The notes under the pieces were generated by a model. The model was not told the origin of the DNA, did not search any database, and was given only the letters and a program-made list of their open reading frames with translations. DNA of 64,000 nucleotides from Asticcacaulis sp. EMRT-3 (GTDB lineage: Bacteria; Pseudomonadota; Alphaproteobacteria; Caulobacterales; Caulobacteraceae). The stretch covers positions 2,596,501 to 2,660,500 of the forward strand of contig NZ_JASERT010000001.1 in the NCBI RefSeq assembly GCF_030027245.1. Direction: 5' to 3'. Each line of letters starts with the position of its first letter. Positions within the stretch are counted from its first letter, which is position 1. This document shows, piece after piece, positions 16,229 through 24,354 of the stretch. The translations under genes were made by a program, and so were the position numbers.

Positions 16229-16459
16229 TTACATTGACGAGGACGAAGTGGTCGTCGTGGTCGTGGTGGTGGCTGACATGCCGGTATCCGAAGACATGGC
16301 CGTATCGGACGCAGCCATGCCGGTATCGGCGGGGGCCATTTCCGACGTGGTGGTTTCGGTGGTGGTGGAGGTGTCGCTGGTCTTCGAGCAGGCGGAGGCG
16401 CCCAGGCAAAGAACGGCGGCAGCGACGGGCAGCAGCATTTTGGCGGAAATCTTGATCAT
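16229..16459 (-). CDS. Small Thr/Ser-rich lipoprotein
   Basis: 76 residues. The ATG at 16459 follows a strong AGGAGAGG ribosome site. The N-terminus is a lipoprotein signal (MIKISAKMLLPVAAAVLCLGASAC) with probable lipidated Cys24. The mature part is low-complexity: runs of Thr and Ser alternating with Ala-Asp-Thr-Gly-Met units (ADTGMAASDTAMSSDTGMSA) and a tail of eight Thr. No fold or function can be assigned. Similar extracytoplasmic Thr/Ser tails are sometimes glycosylated or act as flexible tethers, which is speculation here. Confidence 0.75.
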   Translation of the reverse strand: MIKISAKMLLPVAAAVLCLGASACSKTSDTSTTTETTTSEMAPADTGMAASDTAMSSDTGMSATTTTTTTTSSSSM

Positions 16460-16566
16460 GGTAGTCCCTCTCCTATGTTCACAAACAGGTGAACTGACTA
16501 TGGCCATTGCGAAATAGATAAGCTTTGCGGATAGGTCGCCGTGTTCATAAAAAACCTGTAAGGATT

Positions 16567-17592
16567 TTACTTTGGGGCCAGCAGATAATGGCCTATGCCC
16601 CATTCGCGGCTCTGATCATGGCCAAATAAGCCCGCCGTGGCGAGATAAAAGAGCCGCCAGCGCCTGTGCCACAATCCGGCGTCGCGGCCATAGACGGAGC
16701 GCAGGATAGGCGTGATGGCGGCGTGCTCCGTATCGAAGCGCTCCAGCCAGTCGAGCGCCGTGCGCTGATAATGCTGACCCGACCAGCGCCACTCGGCCTC
16801 GACCGCATAGAGATCGCCGAAGCGATGCGGCAGGTCGTGGGCGGGCATGATGCCGCCGGTGAAGAAATAGCGCCCGATCCAGTCGGCGGGATCATCGTGG
16901 TGAAAGCGGTAGGAATGGCTGCGGTGCGTAAAGACGTGCAGGAACAGGCGTCCGTCGGGTTTCAGCCAGCCGCGCGTGCGCTGCAAAAGCGCCCGCCAGT
17001 TCGACATATGCTCGAACATCTCCACCGACACAACACGGTCAAAACGCAGATCGACGTTAAAATCGTTCATGTCGGCGGTGATGACGGTCAGGTTGTTCAG
17101 GCCGCGCTGCTTCGCCTGTTCGACAATATAGCCGCGCTGCGAATGCGAGTTGGAGACCGATACGATGCGCGATTGCGGAAAATTTTCGGCCATGTGCAGC
17201 GACAAAGATCCCCAGCCGCAGCCCAGTTCGAGTATGTCCTGACCATCATTGAGGCCCGCATGTTCGCAGGTTTCATCAAGCGCCAGGGTTTCGGCCTCAT
17301 CAAGCGTGGTGGAATCGTCGGGATAGAGGCAGCACGAATATTTGCGCTGGGTGCCCAGGGTGAGGGCGAAAAATTCGGGCGGCAGTTCGTAATGCTGGGC
17401 ATTGGCGGCATCGGTGTGGGCGGCGATCGGATAATCGTCCATAGCGGCCACGAAGGCGGCTTCGGCCGCATCATCGCTCAGTTCAAGGCGGCGGCACGTG
17501 CGGCCCACCAGCCAGTCGATCCCGGCCAGGGTCAGGCCATCGGGCAGGGGCGCGCGTTCTGCGGCGCCGATGGCGCTGGCGAGCAGGTTCAT
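16567..17592 (-). CDS. Cyclopropane-fatty-acid synthase-like SAM methyltransferase
   Basis: 341 residues. The SAM-binding motif is ILELGCGWGSLSLHMA, and CFA-family segments surround it: NAQHYELPPEFFALTLGTQRKYSCCLY, VVSVEMFEHMSNWRALLQR, GRLFLHVFTHRSHSYRF, FTGGIMPAHDLP. The start ATG overlaps the stop of the DUF1295 gene (ATGA), so the two are coupled. Family members modify unsaturated lipid acyl chains at the membrane. The combination with DUF1295 recurs in alphaproteobacterial membrane-stress regulons (established for some ECF sigma/ChrR systems); regulation here is not visible. Confidence 0.85.
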   Translation of the reverse strand: MNLLASAIGAAERAPLPDGLTLAGIDWLVGRTCRRLELSDDAAEAAFVAAMDDYPIAAHTDAANAQHYELPPEFFALTLGTQRKYSCCLYPDDSTTLDEAETLALDETCEHAGLNDGQDILELGCGWGSLSLHMAENFPQSRIVSVSNSHSQRGYIVEQAKQRGLNNLTVITADMNDFNVDLRFDRVVSVEMFEHMSNWRALLQRTRGWLKPDGRLFLHVFTHRSHSYRFHHDDPADWIGRYFFTGGIMPAHDLPHRFGDLYAVEAEWRWSGQHYQRTALDWLERFDTEHAAITPILRSVYGRDAGLWHRRWRLFYLATAGLFGHDQSREWGIGHYLLAPK

Positions 17593-18422
17593 CTTGTGAC
17601 TCCTTTGGGGGCGGAATGCGGAGGCAGGGGAAAGAAGGGGCTGACGCGCGCCTGATAGGCGCGAAACGCATCGCCGCGGCTTTTCAGCATGTGGGCTTCG
17701 AGCGGCGGCACGCCTGAAACATGGACGAGCAGGCCGTACATCATGGCAGGTGCGGCCAGGGCCAGCCAGCCGAAGCCTGTGAAGGCGGGCACAATGGCGA
17801 TCACCGCCCAGGCGCACCAGCCCAGCCATTCAAAGAAATAGTTGGGGTGGCGCGACCAGCTCCACAGGCCGGTGTCGCAGACAAGATGTTCGCCCTTGTG
17901 CGCATGGCGGAAACGCTCGATCTGGGCGTCGGCCACGGCTTCGCCCGCCACGGCGACGATCAGCAGGGCCAGACCCGCCGCGTCACCGATGGACGGGAAG
18001 GGGGCGGGGCTGGTGGCGGCCAGCCGGACGGCGAGCACCAGCACGAGGGCAGCCAGAGCCTGAATCTGTAAAAAGAGGAACAATTGCCAGCCGGCGGACT
18101 TGCCCCACTGGGCGATCAGGGCGGCGTAACGCGGATCATCGCCACCTTTTAAGGTGCGGTTGAGAATATGCAGGCCAAGCCGCAGCGACCACAAAAGGAT
18201 CAGCAGGGCCACCATATAATGACGCGGCGCAGCACCTAAACCGGGCAGGAGCGCTGCCGCCAGCCCGCCCGCGCCGACGCCAAACGACCAGATCACGTCG
18301 ATCCAGCCCGAATGGCTGGTCAGACGCTGCACGGCCCAGGCCACGAACATGGTCAGGCTGAGGCCAGCGGCGATCAGGAGCATGGGCCAGAACAGGGGCT
18401 GGGACTGTAAGAGTGCGGTCAT
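17589..18422 (-). CDS. DUF1295 membrane protein (steroid 5-alpha-reductase-like fold)
   Basis: 277 residues with about seven membrane spans from the ATG at 18422. The C-terminal region carries the reductase/isoprenylcysteine-methyltransferase-like signature: DAQIERFR, LWSWSRHPNYFFEWLGWCAWAV and LEAHMLKSRGDAFRAYQ. These motifs bind NADPH in related enzymes. The ribosome site before 18422 is poor, so the true start may lie elsewhere. It is followed by the CFA-like gene with a 4-bp overlap, pointing to a shared lipid-modification task. Confidence 0.82.
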   Translation of the reverse strand: MTALLQSQPLFWPMLLIAAGLSLTMFVAWAVQRLTSHSGWIDVIWSFGVGAGGLAAALLPGLGAAPRHYMVALLILLWSLRLGLHILNRTLKGGDDPRYAALIAQWGKSAGWQLFLFLQIQALAALVLVLAVRLAATSPAPFPSIGDAAGLALLIVAVAGEAVADAQIERFRHAHKGEHLVCDTGLWSWSRHPNYFFEWLGWCAWAVIAIVPAFTGFGWLALAAPAMMYGLLVHVSGVPPLEAHMLKSRGDAFRAYQARVSPFFPLPPHSAPKGVTR

Positions 18423-18554
18423 GAAACTGGTACGGTGCCAAAGGCGCGGCGGTTCATGACGGACGGGGATTTTTCTCCGGGTCGCCACCATTGATCCGGT
18501 TCGGAGGCCCGCACGTAAAGACAGGTGGGAGCGGCACAGAAAAAGGATGCCCGA

Positions 18555-18965
18555 ATGCCGACACAACCAGCCTGCCTGATGATCACCGCTGCCCTGATGC
18601 TGACCACGCCTCTGGCGGCCTATGCTCAGTCGTCATCCGAACGCGCGCCGCGCGCCGCCTCCATGCAAGGTGTGTGGAATCGCGGCGACGGCAAGGCGCG
18701 TGTGCGGGTGGGGCCGTGCGGCGACGGTCTGTGCGCCGTTAATCTGTGGATCAAGCCGGGTACGCACGGCGAAAAGGTCGGTGACCGGCTGGTGCTGGAT
18801 GTGGCACCCGACAGCGACGGCCACTGGTCGGGCAAGGCCTATGATCCGCAACGCAATCTGCATATGAGCTTCGACGCCGATGTCGAGTCCGATCACATGA
18901 CCACGACCGGCTGCGTGCTGAAAATCATGTGCAAGCATATGGGCTGGACGCGCGCTGCCGGTTGA
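18555..18965 (+). CDS. DUF2147 secreted protein
   Basis: 136 residues; the ATG at 18555 has AAAGGA at good distance. A signal peptide (MPTQPACLMITAALMLTTPLAAYAQ) precedes one DUF2147 domain recognisable by GVWNRGDGKARVRVGPCGDGLCAVNLWI, GKAYDPQRNLHMSF and TGCVLKIMCKHMGWTR. Four cysteines in CGDGLC and CVLKIMC could pair in the periplasm. The molecular function of the family is not known. It converges with the paralogue gene ending at 18969, only 3 bp away. Confidence 0.88.
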   Translation: MPTQPACLMITAALMLTTPLAAYAQSSSERAPRAASMQGVWNRGDGKARVRVGPCGDGLCAVNLWIKPGTHGEKVGDRLVLDVAPDSDGHWSGKAYDPQRNLHMSFDADVESDHMTTTGCVLKIMCKHMGWTRAAG

Positions 18966-18968
18966 TGA

Positions 18969-20147
18969 TCAGGGCTGCTTGCCCTTTTGCAGGGCATTGA
19001 TCAGACCGGCTTCGAAATCCATCAATATGTCGGCGAATTCGATGTCGTGCAGCGGGCGGGCACCCTTGCGGGTTGTGCGCGCCATGCGGAAACGCCAGAA
19101 GGAGACGATATGGTTGAGCGTGCCGATCTTCTCACCCAGATCGACAAACAGGCTTGAGCCGTATTTGAGGAAGCGACGGAACGGTTCGGGATCACGCCTG
19201 ACGGCCAGGGCGCGATACACATCATCATATTCGCCAAGCGTTATGCGCGCGTCGTTAAGCACGGCGGCAATGGCGCGCGCCACGCGCGGCACGGCCTTTT
19301 CGAGATAGAGGCTGGTGGCGTCATTATGGGCGGCGCGCGGCCGGATCGTGCCGAGGCCCGCCAGCACTTCGCGCACCCCCATTTGCAGTTCGCGGTGACA
19401 CCATTTGTAATAGAGAAAGCCGCGCCAGCAGACGATGCCGTCCTGGAACGAGTCCTCATCCATTTGCAGGGTTTCGCGTAACGGATTGAGATCCTTGTGT
19501 AACTGATCGGACAGGATACGGCTGCCGAGCTTATAGGCTCCCTTGCTACCCTTTTGTCCGAAGGCGACGCTGACCAGGTTTTCAATCTCATCGGCGGTAA
19601 AGGCGCTCATCGATTTGAGATCGGCAGCCGAGATCTGGAAATAGACTCCCGATGGAAAATAGCCGGCCTTGGCCAGGTGTTCGCGCAGCAGGAAGGGATC
19701 GAGCGAGGGCAGGTTGTCGAGGCAGAGCAAAACCTTGGCGTCGCGGTTTTTAGCGGCGTCCTCGATGCCGAGATAGCTGCGCATCAATTCTTCAAAGCGC
19801 GTCTGGCGGAAGAAGAAGGAGCGCCCGCCAAGGCGCAGATCATAGGTATCGTAAGGCAGGATGATCTTGGTGACGGTCTGGCGGCCGCCGGGAAACAGGT
19901 GGCGTTCGTCAAGACGCAGGGTGTGCTTGACGATCAGGGCGTGGTTGAGCGCTGAATTCTCGAACATCGGCTTGGCCAGATAGTCGGGATTTTCGCGGTA
20001 GGTGGTAAACAGCTTGGCCAGATTGAGCACGCGGCATGTTGACCAGGTGCGGTTGAGATGGGCCAGGTTGCGGATTTCACGAACCGAGATGAAATCGCTG
20101 TCATTGGCGGGATGCGAAAACGGCAGGACGGGCTGGGCGTGCTTCAT
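18969..20147 (-). CDS. Unknown protein, paralogue A of a tandem pair behind a response regulator
   Basis: 392 residues from the ATG at 20147. I do not recognise the family. It aligns with the upstream gene product along its whole length: VKHTLR..ER.LF, TKIILPYDTYDLRLGGRSF, LPSLDPFLLREHLA, FLYYKWCHRELQ, PFRRFL, LGEKIGTLNHIVSFWRFRM and DILMDFE are shared or nearly so. No signal peptide or membrane span is visible, so it is probably cytoplasmic. It starts 2 bp after the stop of the paralogue. The most conserved blocks are rich in charged and aromatic residues, but no known catalytic motif appears. Confidence 0.75.
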   Translation of the reverse strand: MKHAQPVLPFSHPANDSDFISVREIRNLAHLNRTWSTCRVLNLAKLFTTYRENPDYLAKPMFENSALNHALIVKHTLRLDERHLFPGGRQTVTKIILPYDTYDLRLGGRSFFFRQTRFEELMRSYLGIEDAAKNRDAKVLLCLDNLPSLDPFLLREHLAKAGYFPSGVYFQISAADLKSMSAFTADEIENLVSVAFGQKGSKGAYKLGSRILSDQLHKDLNPLRETLQMDEDSFQDGIVCWRGFLYYKWCHRELQMGVREVLAGLGTIRPRAAHNDATSLYLEKAVPRVARAIAAVLNDARITLGEYDDVYRALAVRRDPEPFRRFLKYGSSLFVDLGEKIGTLNHIVSFWRFRMARTTRKGARPLHDIEFADILMDFEAGLINALQKGKQP

Positions 20148-20148
20148 C

Positions 20149-21306
20149 CTATGTCTCGCTGTAGTGTGACACCAGCGACAGGGAATCCTCAAAGTCCATC
20201 AGGATGTCGCCATATTCGAGCGGGGTCAGGCTGTGGGTCAGCAGGCTCTGGTTCATGCGGTAGGCCCAGAAGGAACCGATATGGCTGAGAATGCCGATAC
20301 TCTCGCCCAGTTCGAAGAACATTTCCGGCCCGTCGAGCAGGAAGCGGCGGAAGGGGCCCGCATTTTCTCCCTCGACCAGAGCGTGGTAAGCCTGATCATA
20401 GACGATCAGGATGCGCCCGACATGGCGGATGGCGGCGACGATGCTCTGGGCCAGACGCGGGCGGGCGATTTTCAGATATTCGCGCAAGGCGTCGTCGCAG
20501 GCGCCGATCGGCTGATAGCTGGCCAGGCCTTCCAGCACCTTGCGCAATTCTTCGCGCAATTCGATATGCCGCCATTTGAAATAAAGAAAGCCGCGCCATG
20601 AGAAAATGCCGTCGGAAAATTCGGCGTCCGTCATGCGCAGTGTGGTTTTCAGCGGGGCCAGTTCCGTGTCGAGTTCATTGGACAGGATCTTGTCGGCCAG
20701 TTTGACCGCCGCGCCGGCGCTCAGCACATCGGCGAATGCCGTGCGCACCAGTCGCTCGATCTCTTCATTGGTGAAGCTGATCATGCGCTGCACATCATAG
20801 GGCGCAATTTTCAGATAGCAGGCCGCCGGACGAAAATTATTGCGCGCCAGGTGCTCGCGCACCAGAAACGGATCGAGCGACGGCAGGGTGTCGAGCAGGC
20901 GCAGGGTCTGGACATCCTGATGGGCATTGAGGTCGTCGGTGTTGAAATAGCCACGGCAGAACGAATCGAAGCCGGTCTGGCCGACGAGGATGGAGCGTCC
21001 GCCCAGTTTGAGGTCATTCGGATCGAAGGGCAGGATGATCTTGGTGGCGGTGCGGCGCGGACGGGCGAACAGATCGCGTTCATTGGCGCGCAGCGTATGC
21101 TTGACGATGATCGCCTTGTTCATCTGAGCGTTGCGAAAGAACGGCTTGTTGCGGTATTCGGGCTCATGGGCCGATGACAGATAGATCCGCGACAGGTTGA
21201 GCACGCGCGAGGTCGAGGCGGTTTCGCCCAGATTGACGAGGTTGCGCGCGTCGCGGCTGGAGCTGGCCATGCCGCCTTTGGAATCGACATGGGCATAGGC
21301 GTTCAT
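20149..21306 (-). CDS. Unknown protein, paralogue B of a tandem pair behind a response regulator
   Basis: 385 residues. It begins MNAYAHVDSKGG and soon enters the region shared with paralogue A: NLGETASTSRVLNLSRIYL, VKHTLRANERDLF, TKIILPFDPNDLKLGGRS, LPSLDPFLVREHLA, FLYFKWRHIELRE, PFRRFL, LGESIGILSHIGSFW and DILMDFEDSL. The start codon overlaps the response-regulator stop (ATGA), so the three genes are very likely one transcript. It is predicted cytoplasmic. Retention of two diverged copies side by side suggests a heteromer or two specialised outputs; that is inference. Confidence 0.75.
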   Translation of the reverse strand: MNAYAHVDSKGGMASSSRDARNLVNLGETASTSRVLNLSRIYLSSAHEPEYRNKPFFRNAQMNKAIIVKHTLRANERDLFARPRRTATKIILPFDPNDLKLGGRSILVGQTGFDSFCRGYFNTDDLNAHQDVQTLRLLDTLPSLDPFLVREHLARNNFRPAACYLKIAPYDVQRMISFTNEEIERLVRTAFADVLSAGAAVKLADKILSNELDTELAPLKTTLRMTDAEFSDGIFSWRGFLYFKWRHIELREELRKVLEGLASYQPIGACDDALREYLKIARPRLAQSIVAAIRHVGRILIVYDQAYHALVEGENAGPFRRFLLDGPEMFFELGESIGILSHIGSFWAYRMNQSLLTHSLTPLEYGDILMDFEDSLSLVSHYSET

Positions 21307-22247
21307 GAGGCCACCTTGCGATGCTGGCGGCGGTGGGTCACCAGAGTGTCGAGATGGGTCACGATGGCGAGCGCTTCGTCATGATCGGCGGGCGGTTCGC
21401 CATTGAGGCGGATCAAGGCATCGAGATGGACATCGAGCACATCGGTCTCGGCCCGGTCGCCGAACAGGCGGACATAGGTGTTGAGTGAGGCGGCGGCGTG
21501 TTCGATCAGGCGCATACGTGCATCATGGGCGGCGGTCTGGGTATCGATCAGGCGCGTCACCACCATATTGAGCGCCTTTGGGTTGATCGTGCCGCTGGTC
21601 TGCATCAACTGGCGCAGGCTGCTCATCTCTTCGAGCGCCTGCATTTTCAGCGCTTCGGATTTCAGGCGTCTGGCGGAGGGTGGCTTTTGTGGCTTGCGAC
21701 CGGACGGCGGCGCGGCGGCCATGTCGCCCGTACGCTGACCCAGTCCGGGGAAAAGCGCAGCCTTGCGGCGTGTGCCGGCGGTCATTGGGGTGATGTTGCG
21801 CGCTTTACGCAACAGGGCCTTGGAGATGGCGCGCAGCAGAGAATTGGCCGAGAAGGGCTTGACGACGAATTCCGTCACCCCCGCCCGGTGTGCCTGATCG
21901 ACATCGCGCACGCGCTGGCGGGCGGTCAGCATGATGATCGGCATGTGCGGATTGGCAAAGCGCGTGTCGCCATTCAGGGCGGCGTGGCGCACCTCGGTCA
22001 CGAGATCAATGCCCGACATGCCGGGCAGGCCCCAATCGACGATCAAAAGATCAGGGGCATGGGCCTGCATCATCACCACGGCCTCTTCGGCGTGGCGGGC
22101 GAAGTAGAGATTGACAAAGCCGGAGGCACGCAGCAACTCCATGACCAGACGCCGCGTGGCGTCGTGATCCTCGACCACGAGCACCGTCACCCCCACGGGG
22201 TTGAGCCTGCGCATCAGGCGCGAGGTAGGGTTTGACTGTTCGATCAT
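21303..22247 (-). CDS. Response regulator with long C-terminal helical region
   Basis: 314 residues from the ATG at 22247; a GTG directly before it is also possible. The receiver domain spans roughly residues 20-145: acidic pair in VVEDHDATRR, phosphoacceptor Asp71 in IVDWGLPGMSG, Thr in IIMLTARQ, Lys in EFVVKPFSANSLLRAI. A basic, Pro/Ser-rich linker (about 155-200) leads to a helical C-terminal part (SLRQLMQTSGTINPKALNMVVTRL..., DTLVTHRR) with no DNA-binding or enzymatic domain I can name. Output is therefore probably by protein contact, most simply with the two paralogues encoded next. No histidine kinase gene is adjacent. Confidence 0.82.
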   Translation of the reverse strand: MIEQSNPTSRLMRRLNPVGVTVLVVEDHDATRRLVMELLRASGFVNLYFARHAEEAVVMMQAHAPDLLIVDWGLPGMSGIDLVTEVRHAALNGDTRFANPHMPIIMLTARQRVRDVDQAHRAGVTEFVVKPFSANSLLRAISKALLRKARNITPMTAGTRRKAALFPGLGQRTGDMAAAPPSGRKPQKPPSARRLKSEALKMQALEEMSSLRQLMQTSGTINPKALNMVVTRLIDTQTAAHDARMRLIEHAAASLNTYVRLFGDRAETDVLDVHLDALIRLNGEPPADHDEALAIVTHLDTLVTHRRQHRKVAS

Positions 22248-22359
22248 CACGAGGAGGTGCGCCGCGTCCTTGATTGCAATCTCGACAGGCTAGGGCAAAT
22301 CCCTTAATTCCGCGTTGATCAAGTTGCTGTTTTTAAAGTTAATTTTTACTTTACCCTGT

Positions 22360-22375
22360 TTAAACTGCTTTTAAC
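22360..22375 (+). promoter_or_regulatory. CtrA-type binding site (TTAA-N7-TTAAC)
   Basis: TTAA at 22360-22363 and TTAAC at 22371-22375 are separated by exactly seven bases, the full CtrA consensus of Caulobacterales. It lies between divergent genes, 23 bp before the FliL-like start and 113 bp from the response-regulator start. Two more TTAA sequences occur close by (22333, 22339). Confidence 0.65.
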
Positions 22376-22398
22376 GAAACCATGAGAAGGTAAAGGTC

Positions 22399-22806
22399 AT
22401 GATCAAGCGTCGTCATCTTCTGCTCCTGCCCGTTCTGGCGTCTGCGCCTGCCCTCCTGTCCGCCGCGCCCGTTTTCGCGGAGACGAAGAAGAAGGGTGGC
22501 GGCGATGGCTATACCCAGTTTCCGACCATCAACGTCTTCACCGATGCCGACCGTTTGCGTCACGGCACAATGAGCGTCGATCTTGGCCTGTATAGCGATG
22601 ATCCCAAGCTGGTGGCGCAGATCAAGCTCTATATGCCGCGCCTTCAGGACGCCTATGTCACCGTGCTTCAGGGCTATGGCGGCACTCTGAACCGCACCTC
22701 CGTGGTCGATACCAACTATATCAGTATGCAATTACAGGCCGTCACCGACCGGATTTTACAGGTGCATGGCGCCAAGGTGCTGCTGGGTTCGATTTTGCTG
22801 AATTAG
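22399..22806 (+). CDS. FliL-like exported protein
   Basis: 135 residues. The N-terminus MIKRRHLLLLPVLASAPALLSAAPVFAE is a signal peptide with basic start. The remainder resembles the periplasmic domain of FliL (MSVDLGLYSDDPKLVAQIKLYMPRLQDAYVTVLQGY, then a C-terminal ILQVHGAKVLLGSILLN). Unlike canonical FliL, which keeps an N-terminal membrane anchor, this one may be cleaved and released. FliL proteins support stator function at the flagellar motor. The CtrA-type box just upstream suits a flagellar or polar role. The assignment rests on the sequence pattern only. Confidence 0.6.
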   Translation: MIKRRHLLLLPVLASAPALLSAAPVFAETKKKGGGDGYTQFPTINVFTDADRLRHGTMSVDLGLYSDDPKLVAQIKLYMPRLQDAYVTVLQGYGGTLNRTSVVDTNYISMQLQAVTDRILQVHGAKVLLGSILLN

Positions 22807-22900
22807 GCCTTATCGGCCATTTTGCATTGCACATATCGACAATAGGCCATAGTTTTGCCGGGCTTGCGGTATAGAGCCGTAAGCCTCATGGAGGCTTGCC

Positions 22901-23284
22901 ATGACGACCCGATTTTCACCCTTCACCCAGTCCTCGTTTGAAGCCGGTCTGAAGCTGATGGAGGCGCAGAGCCAGCTTGCGGCGCGCAGCCTGATCAATC
23001 TGATCGAGATGATCTCCACCAGCACGCACCGCTACAGCGAAGACACCGACCATTTTACGCAGGAAGCTATGCGCCTGATGAATGCGGCGGCCAGCGCGCC
23101 CGATGCCGCCGCCCTGGCCGAGGTGCAGAAGCGCTGGGCCGAAACCTGCCTGACCTATGGCAAGGATCGCACCCAGGCCACGCTGAACTTCGTCGAGCAG
23201 TGCGGACAGCAGGCGCTCAATATCGCGGCGCGGCATGGTCAGGGTGGCGCTGACCAGAACAGCTCTGAAGCCCCGAAAACCTAA
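22901..23284 (+). CDS. Phasin-family protein
   Basis: 127 residues, mostly amphipathic helix, with the phasin pattern: FTQSSFEAGLKLMEAQSQLAARSLINLIEM, TDHFTQEAMRLMNAAASAPDAAALAEVQKRWAE and YGKDRTQATLNFVEQC. Phasins coat polyhydroxybutyrate granules. The 3-hydroxybutyrate dehydrogenase gene follows 44 bp downstream, which supports the call. The gap before it contains TTTGCATTGCAC (22821-22832), loosely like PhaR-type operators rich in TGCA, but I would not rely on it. Confidence 0.75.
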   Translation: MTTRFSPFTQSSFEAGLKLMEAQSQLAARSLINLIEMISTSTHRYSEDTDHFTQEAMRLMNAAASAPDAAALAEVQKRWAETCLTYGKDRTQATLNFVEQCGQQALNIAARHGQGGADQNSSEAPKT

Positions 23285-23328
23285 ATCTGATCCTGAAACC
23301 TCCTCCCCTCCCCAATAGGATGATATAC

Positions 23329-24111
23329 ATGACTCTGGCTAACAAAACCGCTCTGATCACCGGTTCGACAAGTGGCATAGGTTTAGGGATCGCCAAGACG
23401 CTGGCAGCGCAAGGTGCCCATATCATGCTCAATGGTTTCGGCGAGGCTGACGCCATCGAGGCCGAGCGCGCCGGGCTGGAAAAGGATTATGGTATCAAGG
23501 CGCGCTTCAATGGTGCCGACCTGACCAAGCCCGACGCCATTGCCGGGCTGGTCAAGGCCTGCGATGAGCTGGGCGGGGTCGATATATTGGTCAATAATGC
23601 CGGCATTCAGCACGTGGCACCGATCGAGGATTTCCCGCCGGAAAAATGGGACGCCATCATCGCGCTCAACCTGACCGCCAGCTTCCACACCACGCGCCTG
23701 ACCTTTGCGGCAATGAAGGCGAAAAAATGGGGTCGCATCGTCAATATCGCCTCGGCCCATGCGCTGGTGGCTTCGCCGTTCAAATCGGCCTATGTGTCGG
23801 CCAAGCACGGGCTTTTGGGCCTGACCCGAACCATCGCTCTGGAAGGCGCTGAATTCGGCATTACCTGCAATGCCATCTGTCCCGGCTATGTCCATACGCC
23901 GCTGGTCGAAAAGCAGATTCCCGACACGATGAAGGCGCGGGGCATGACGCGCGAACAGGTGATCCGCGATGTGATTCTGGCAGCCCAGCCCACCAAGGAA
24001 TTCGTGGCCGTCGAGGATATTGCGGCGCTCGCCGTCTTCCTTTGTTCGGATGCGGGCAAGTCGATCAATGGCGCGCCTCTGTCCATCGATGGCGGCTGGG
24101 TGGCGGCCTGA
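23329..24111 (+). CDS. bdhA: 3-Hydroxybutyrate dehydrogenase (SDR)
   Basis: 260 residues, the usual length of this enzyme. I prefer the ATG at 23329 (MTLANKTALITG) because AGGA lies eight bases upstream; an ATG at 23320 is in frame. The NAD-binding motif is TGSTSGIG (11-18), followed by NNAGIQH (89-95), and catalytic Ser142, Tyr155 and Lys159 in YVSAKHG. The substrate-loop sequence CNAICPGYVHTPLVEKQIPD is typical of D-3-hydroxybutyrate dehydrogenases. It oxidises 3-hydroxybutyrate to acetoacetate in polyhydroxybutyrate breakdown, matching the neighbouring phasin. Confidence 0.93.
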   Translation: MTLANKTALITGSTSGIGLGIAKTLAAQGAHIMLNGFGEADAIEAERAGLEKDYGIKARFNGADLTKPDAIAGLVKACDELGGVDILVNNAGIQHVAPIEDFPPEKWDAIIALNLTASFHTTRLTFAAMKAKKWGRIVNIASAHALVASPFKSAYVSAKHGLLGLTRTIALEGAEFGITCNAICPGYVHTPLVEKQIPDTMKARGMTREQVIRDVILAAQPTKEFVAVEDIAALAVFLCSDAGKSINGAPLSIDGGWVAA

Positions 24112-24163
24112 TCGGCATTCAACGCTTTAGGCTCTATGGAATGGGCGGCGACGGCCATAAGGC

Positions 24164-24322
24164 AAGAACCCCCACCACCAACGCGCAGGCGCGTCGGTCC
24201 CCCTCCCCAGTAAACTGGGGAGGTATATAGAAAGCCGCTCTTTTTTATACCTCCCCACCTCTGGTGGGGAGGGGGACCGCACGAAGACGCGAAGCGGCTG
24301 AGATGGGGTGGTGGGGGTTCTT
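24164..24322. repeat. 159-bp inverted-repeat (MITE-like) element
   Basis: The ends are AAGAACCCCCACCACC (24164-24179) and its complement ending at 24322. Moving inwards, GGTCCCCCTCCCCA pairs with TGGGGAGGGGGACC, and GGGGAGGTATA pairs with TATACCTCCCC around the centre. It fills the gap between the convergent bdhA and xylanase genes and carries no open reading frame. It may serve as a bidirectional terminator and may be non-autonomously mobile. Confidence 0.8.
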
Positions 24323-24354
24323 ACTTTAATTATGCGCCGTCAGTGCCCAGACCC

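Noticed and set aside
22821..22832. PhaR operator before the phasin gene
   Set aside because: TTTGCATTGCAC is TGCA-rich and well placed, but the consensus for this order is not known to me well enough to claim it.
24164..24322. CRISPR-like repeats
   Set aside because: The repeated blocks are inverted, not direct, with no spacers of equal length and no cas genes.
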